Source of the DNA: Nitrospirota bacterium
GTDB taxonomy: Bacteria > Nitrospirota > Nitrospiria > SBBL01 > Manganitrophaceae
Length of the DNA stretch: 6,285 nucleotides
Assembly (NCBI GenBank): GCA_023248505.1
Contig: JAHFEM010000122.1
Span: forward strand, 1 to 6,285
Direction of reading: 5' to 3'
Shown: positions 4,790 through 6,285 of the stretch, one piece after another
Position numbering within the stretch: position 1 is the stretch's first letter
Layout of the letters: each line of letters opens with the position of its first letter
Made by a program: the position numbers and the translations under genes
The notes under the pieces: generated by a model
The model's database searches: none
Told to the model about the DNA's origin: nothing
The model's input: only the letters and a program-made list of their open reading frames with translations

Positions 4790-5959
4790 ATGCCTTTTCA
4801 AGGAGTCGACTTTCTCAACCTTGATGACGAGCTCAAGCCGGAAGAGCGGATGGTCCGCGATGAGGTCCGGCGATGGGTGGAGGAGCAGCTCCTTCCGATC
4901 ATTGTCTCCCACTATGAGGCGGGGACCTTTCCGACCGAATTGATTTCGCAGATGGCCGGAATGGGCCTGCTCGGCGCCAACCTCGATCCGAAGTACGGCT
5001 GCGCGGGATTAAACAGCGTCGCTTACGGCCTGATCAATCAGGAATTGGAGCGGGGCGATTCCGGCCTCCGAAGCTTCGTCTCGGTCCAATCCGGTCTGGT
5101 GATGTGGCCGATCGCCGAGTACGGATCGGAAGAGCAGAAAAACCGCTGGCTTCCGAAGATGGCGCGCGGCGAGGCGATCGGCTGCTTCGGCCTGACCGAG
5201 CCCGACTTCGGCTCCAACCCAGAGGGGATGATCACCCGTGCGGTGAAGCAGGGTTCCGAATACGTTCTAAACGGGACAAAGATGTGGATCACCAACGGGA
5301 CGATGGCCGATGTGGCGCTGATTTGGGCCAAGGACGATCAGGAGATCATCCGCGGCTTCCTGGTGGAGAAAGGCACCCCCGGCTTTCGCCAGAACAAGGT
5401 CACCGATAAATTTTCGCTGCGGGCCTCCGACACCGGCGAGCTGGTCCTTCAAGAGGTTCGAATCCCGGAGGCGAATCGCCTCCCGGGGACCGATGGGATC
5501 AAATCGACCCTCCGCTGCCTCAATCAAGCCCGCTATGGGATCGGCTGGGGCGCGATCGGCGCCGCGATGGCCTGCTACGACCGCGCCCTCACCTATGCCA
5601 AGCAGCGGGTGCAGTTTACCCGGCCGATCGCCGGCTACCAGCTGGTACAGCAGAAATTGGTCGAGATGCTGACCGAGATCACCAAGATGCAGCAGCTGGC
5701 CCTCCGTCTCGGCCGCCTCAAAGACCAGGGCCGGCTCAGCTACGCCCAGATTTCGATGGGAAAGCGGAACAACGTCCATTATGCCCTGCAGATCGCCCGC
5801 GCCGCCCGCGACATCCTCGGCGCCAACGGCATCATGTACGAGCACCAGATCGCGCGGCACCTCTGCAACCTCGAATCGGTCTACACCTACGAGGGGACGC
5901 ACGACATCCATACCCTCATCCTCGGCGAGCACATCACCGGGTTGTCGGCGTTTACGTGA
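4790..5959 (+). CDS. gcdH: glutaryl-CoA dehydrogenase-like acyl-CoA dehydrogenase
   Basis: 389 residues, usual length. FAD-dependent and probably cytoplasmic; in the family it oxidises glutaryl-CoA and decarboxylates it to crotonyl-CoA, passing electrons to electron-transfer flavoprotein, in lysine, tryptophan or benzoyl-CoA-type degradation. Group signatures: ELERGDSGLRSFVSVQS (85-101), IGCFGLTEPDFGSNPEG (130-146), MWITNG (165-170), KFSLRAS (207-213), RDILGANGI (340-348), and TYEGTHDIH (366-374) with catalytic base Glu368. Arg94 matches the human GCDH arginine that binds the glutaryl carboxylate, and Glu87 with Tyr367 match the pair associated, as I recall, with the decarboxylating enzymes. 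No targeting sequence is seen. The AGGAG ribosome site (4779-4783) supports this start. It lies 51 bases after the HAD-ATPase gene with no terminator between, so it is probably co-transcribed. A related acyl-CoA dehydrogenase of other specificity is the main alternative. Confidence 0.88.
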   Translation: MPFQGVDFLNLDDELKPEERMVRDEVRRWVEEQLLPIIVSHYEAGTFPTELISQMAGMGLLGANLDPKYGCAGLNSVAYGLINQELERGDSGLRSFVSVQSGLVMWPIAEYGSEEQKNRWLPKMARGEAIGCFGLTEPDFGSNPEGMITRAVKQGSEYVLNGTKMWITNGTMADVALIWAKDDQEIIRGFLVEKGTPGFRQNKVTDKFSLRASDTGELVLQEVRIPEANRLPGTDGIKSTLRCLNQARYGIGWGAIGAAMACYDRALTYAKQRVQFTRPIAGYQLVQQKLVEMLTEITKMQQLALRLGRLKDQGRLSYAQISMGKRNNVHYALQIARAARDILGANGIMYEHQIARHLCNLESVYTYEGTHDIHTLILGEHITGLSAFT

Positions 5960-6285
5960 GACTTCTTGGCATCTGATGCGATTTGATCCAGATCGCCGGA
6001 GGGTTTTCAGCCGTGTCCTCATTTGCGAGACGATCCCATGGAGGCGCTGCCCCAGGCCCCGCTACCATTGGAATCGGCTTTCCCCCACCCCACCGTGGGG
6101 CTGAGGCCATTCGAAATCTGAGAATGAGGTATAAGGAATAAGAATATTGGAATGGGGCTTTGCCCCAAACCCCACCGCGGGGGTTGCTTGCCCAACCCCC
6201 TTCGGCTTCCCAAGGGACACCGGGGGTAAAACCCCCTAGCCCCCCACGGTCGGACTCGGCGCGACCGCGCAAAGGCAGCGCGGAT
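5960..6285. repeat. intergenic region with a cluster of GC-rich hairpins
   Basis: No credible gene is present. Bases 5960-6080 show nothing distinctive. From about 6083 there is a chain of short hairpins: CCCCA/TGGGG (6088-6092 with 6096-6100), TGGGGC/GCCCCA (6153-6158 with 6162-6167, loop TTT), GGGGGTTG/CAACCCCC (6179-6186 with 6193-6200), GGGGGT/ACCCCC (6222-6227 with 6231-6236, loop AAA), CGGTCG/CGACCG (6247-6252 with 6262-6267) and CCGCGC/GCGCGG (6265-6270 with 6278-6283). An AT-rich spacer (about 6119-6150) divides them. The arrangement resembles a dispersed intergenic repeat. The 6153-6167 hairpin could also end the upstream transcript, though it lacks a T-run. Confidence 0.6.

Noticed and set aside
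5267..6022. 251-codon minus-strand frame opposite the dehydrogenase
   Set aside because: Antisense to the conserved catalytic half of the acyl-CoA dehydrogenase, with no motif of its own.
5952..6272. 106-codon minus-strand frame at the right end
   Set aside because: Its sequence is the translated GC-rich hairpin repeats, dominated by Gly, Pro, Trp and Arg, and lacks domain character.
1..6285. CRISPR array, tRNA, rRNA or complete insertion sequence
   Set aside because: No regularly spaced repeats, no tRNA or rRNA signatures, and no transposase frame or matching terminal inverted repeats were seen.

Overview
This is a bacterial chromosomal segment. Shine-Dalgarno sites are clear, there is a single-haem periplasmic c-type cytochrome, and the main genes use GC-rich codons. 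It has two parts: a gene-poor, AT-richer, patchwork left end (1 to about 1180) and a dense block of four plus-strand genes on the right (1183 to 5959), followed by a GC-rich hairpin repeat cluster. The gene style and dispersed hairpin repeats remind me of Nitrospirota-type genomes. That is an impression, and nothing in the window proves a taxon.

Left end. On the minus strand, 377 to 1 encodes a protein of at least 125 residues that fits the DUF120 / CTP-dependent riboflavin kinase fold (family best known from archaeal RibK). It has a good sigma70-type promoter at 471-499. Back to back with it, on the plus strand at 530-687, lies what looks like the broken N-terminus of an integron-type tyrosine recombinase, which regains a recognisable family motif if one missing base is allowed for. 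A divergent integrase remnant beside a low-GC gene is the layout of an integron with its first cassette, so this is the most suggestive 'system' in the window, in decayed form. The rest of 690-1180 holds REP-like hairpin elements and one 40-residue minus-strand small ORF of unknown function.

Right block. An NmrA/HSCARG-like atypical SDR (1183-2133) is followed 69 bases later by a membrane-anchored or secreted mono-haem cytochrome c (2203-2826). These two probably share a transcript ended by a perfect 16-bp hairpin at 2883-2918. A new promoter (2989-3018) sits so close to the next ATG that the transcript may be leaderless. It drives a 570-residue fusion of a HAD-IIB phosphatase to a HerA-like P-loop ATPase with a further conserved-looking tail (3026-4738). 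Fifty-one bases later comes an acyl-CoA dehydrogenase of the glutaryl-CoA dehydrogenase group (4790-5959) that carries the residues linked to decarboxylation. The fusion and the dehydrogenase are probably co-transcribed, but no shared pathway is evident.

Right end. 5960-6285 contains no credible gene. It has a run of short GC-rich hairpins typical of dispersed intergenic repeats, which may also stop transcription of the dehydrogenase gene.
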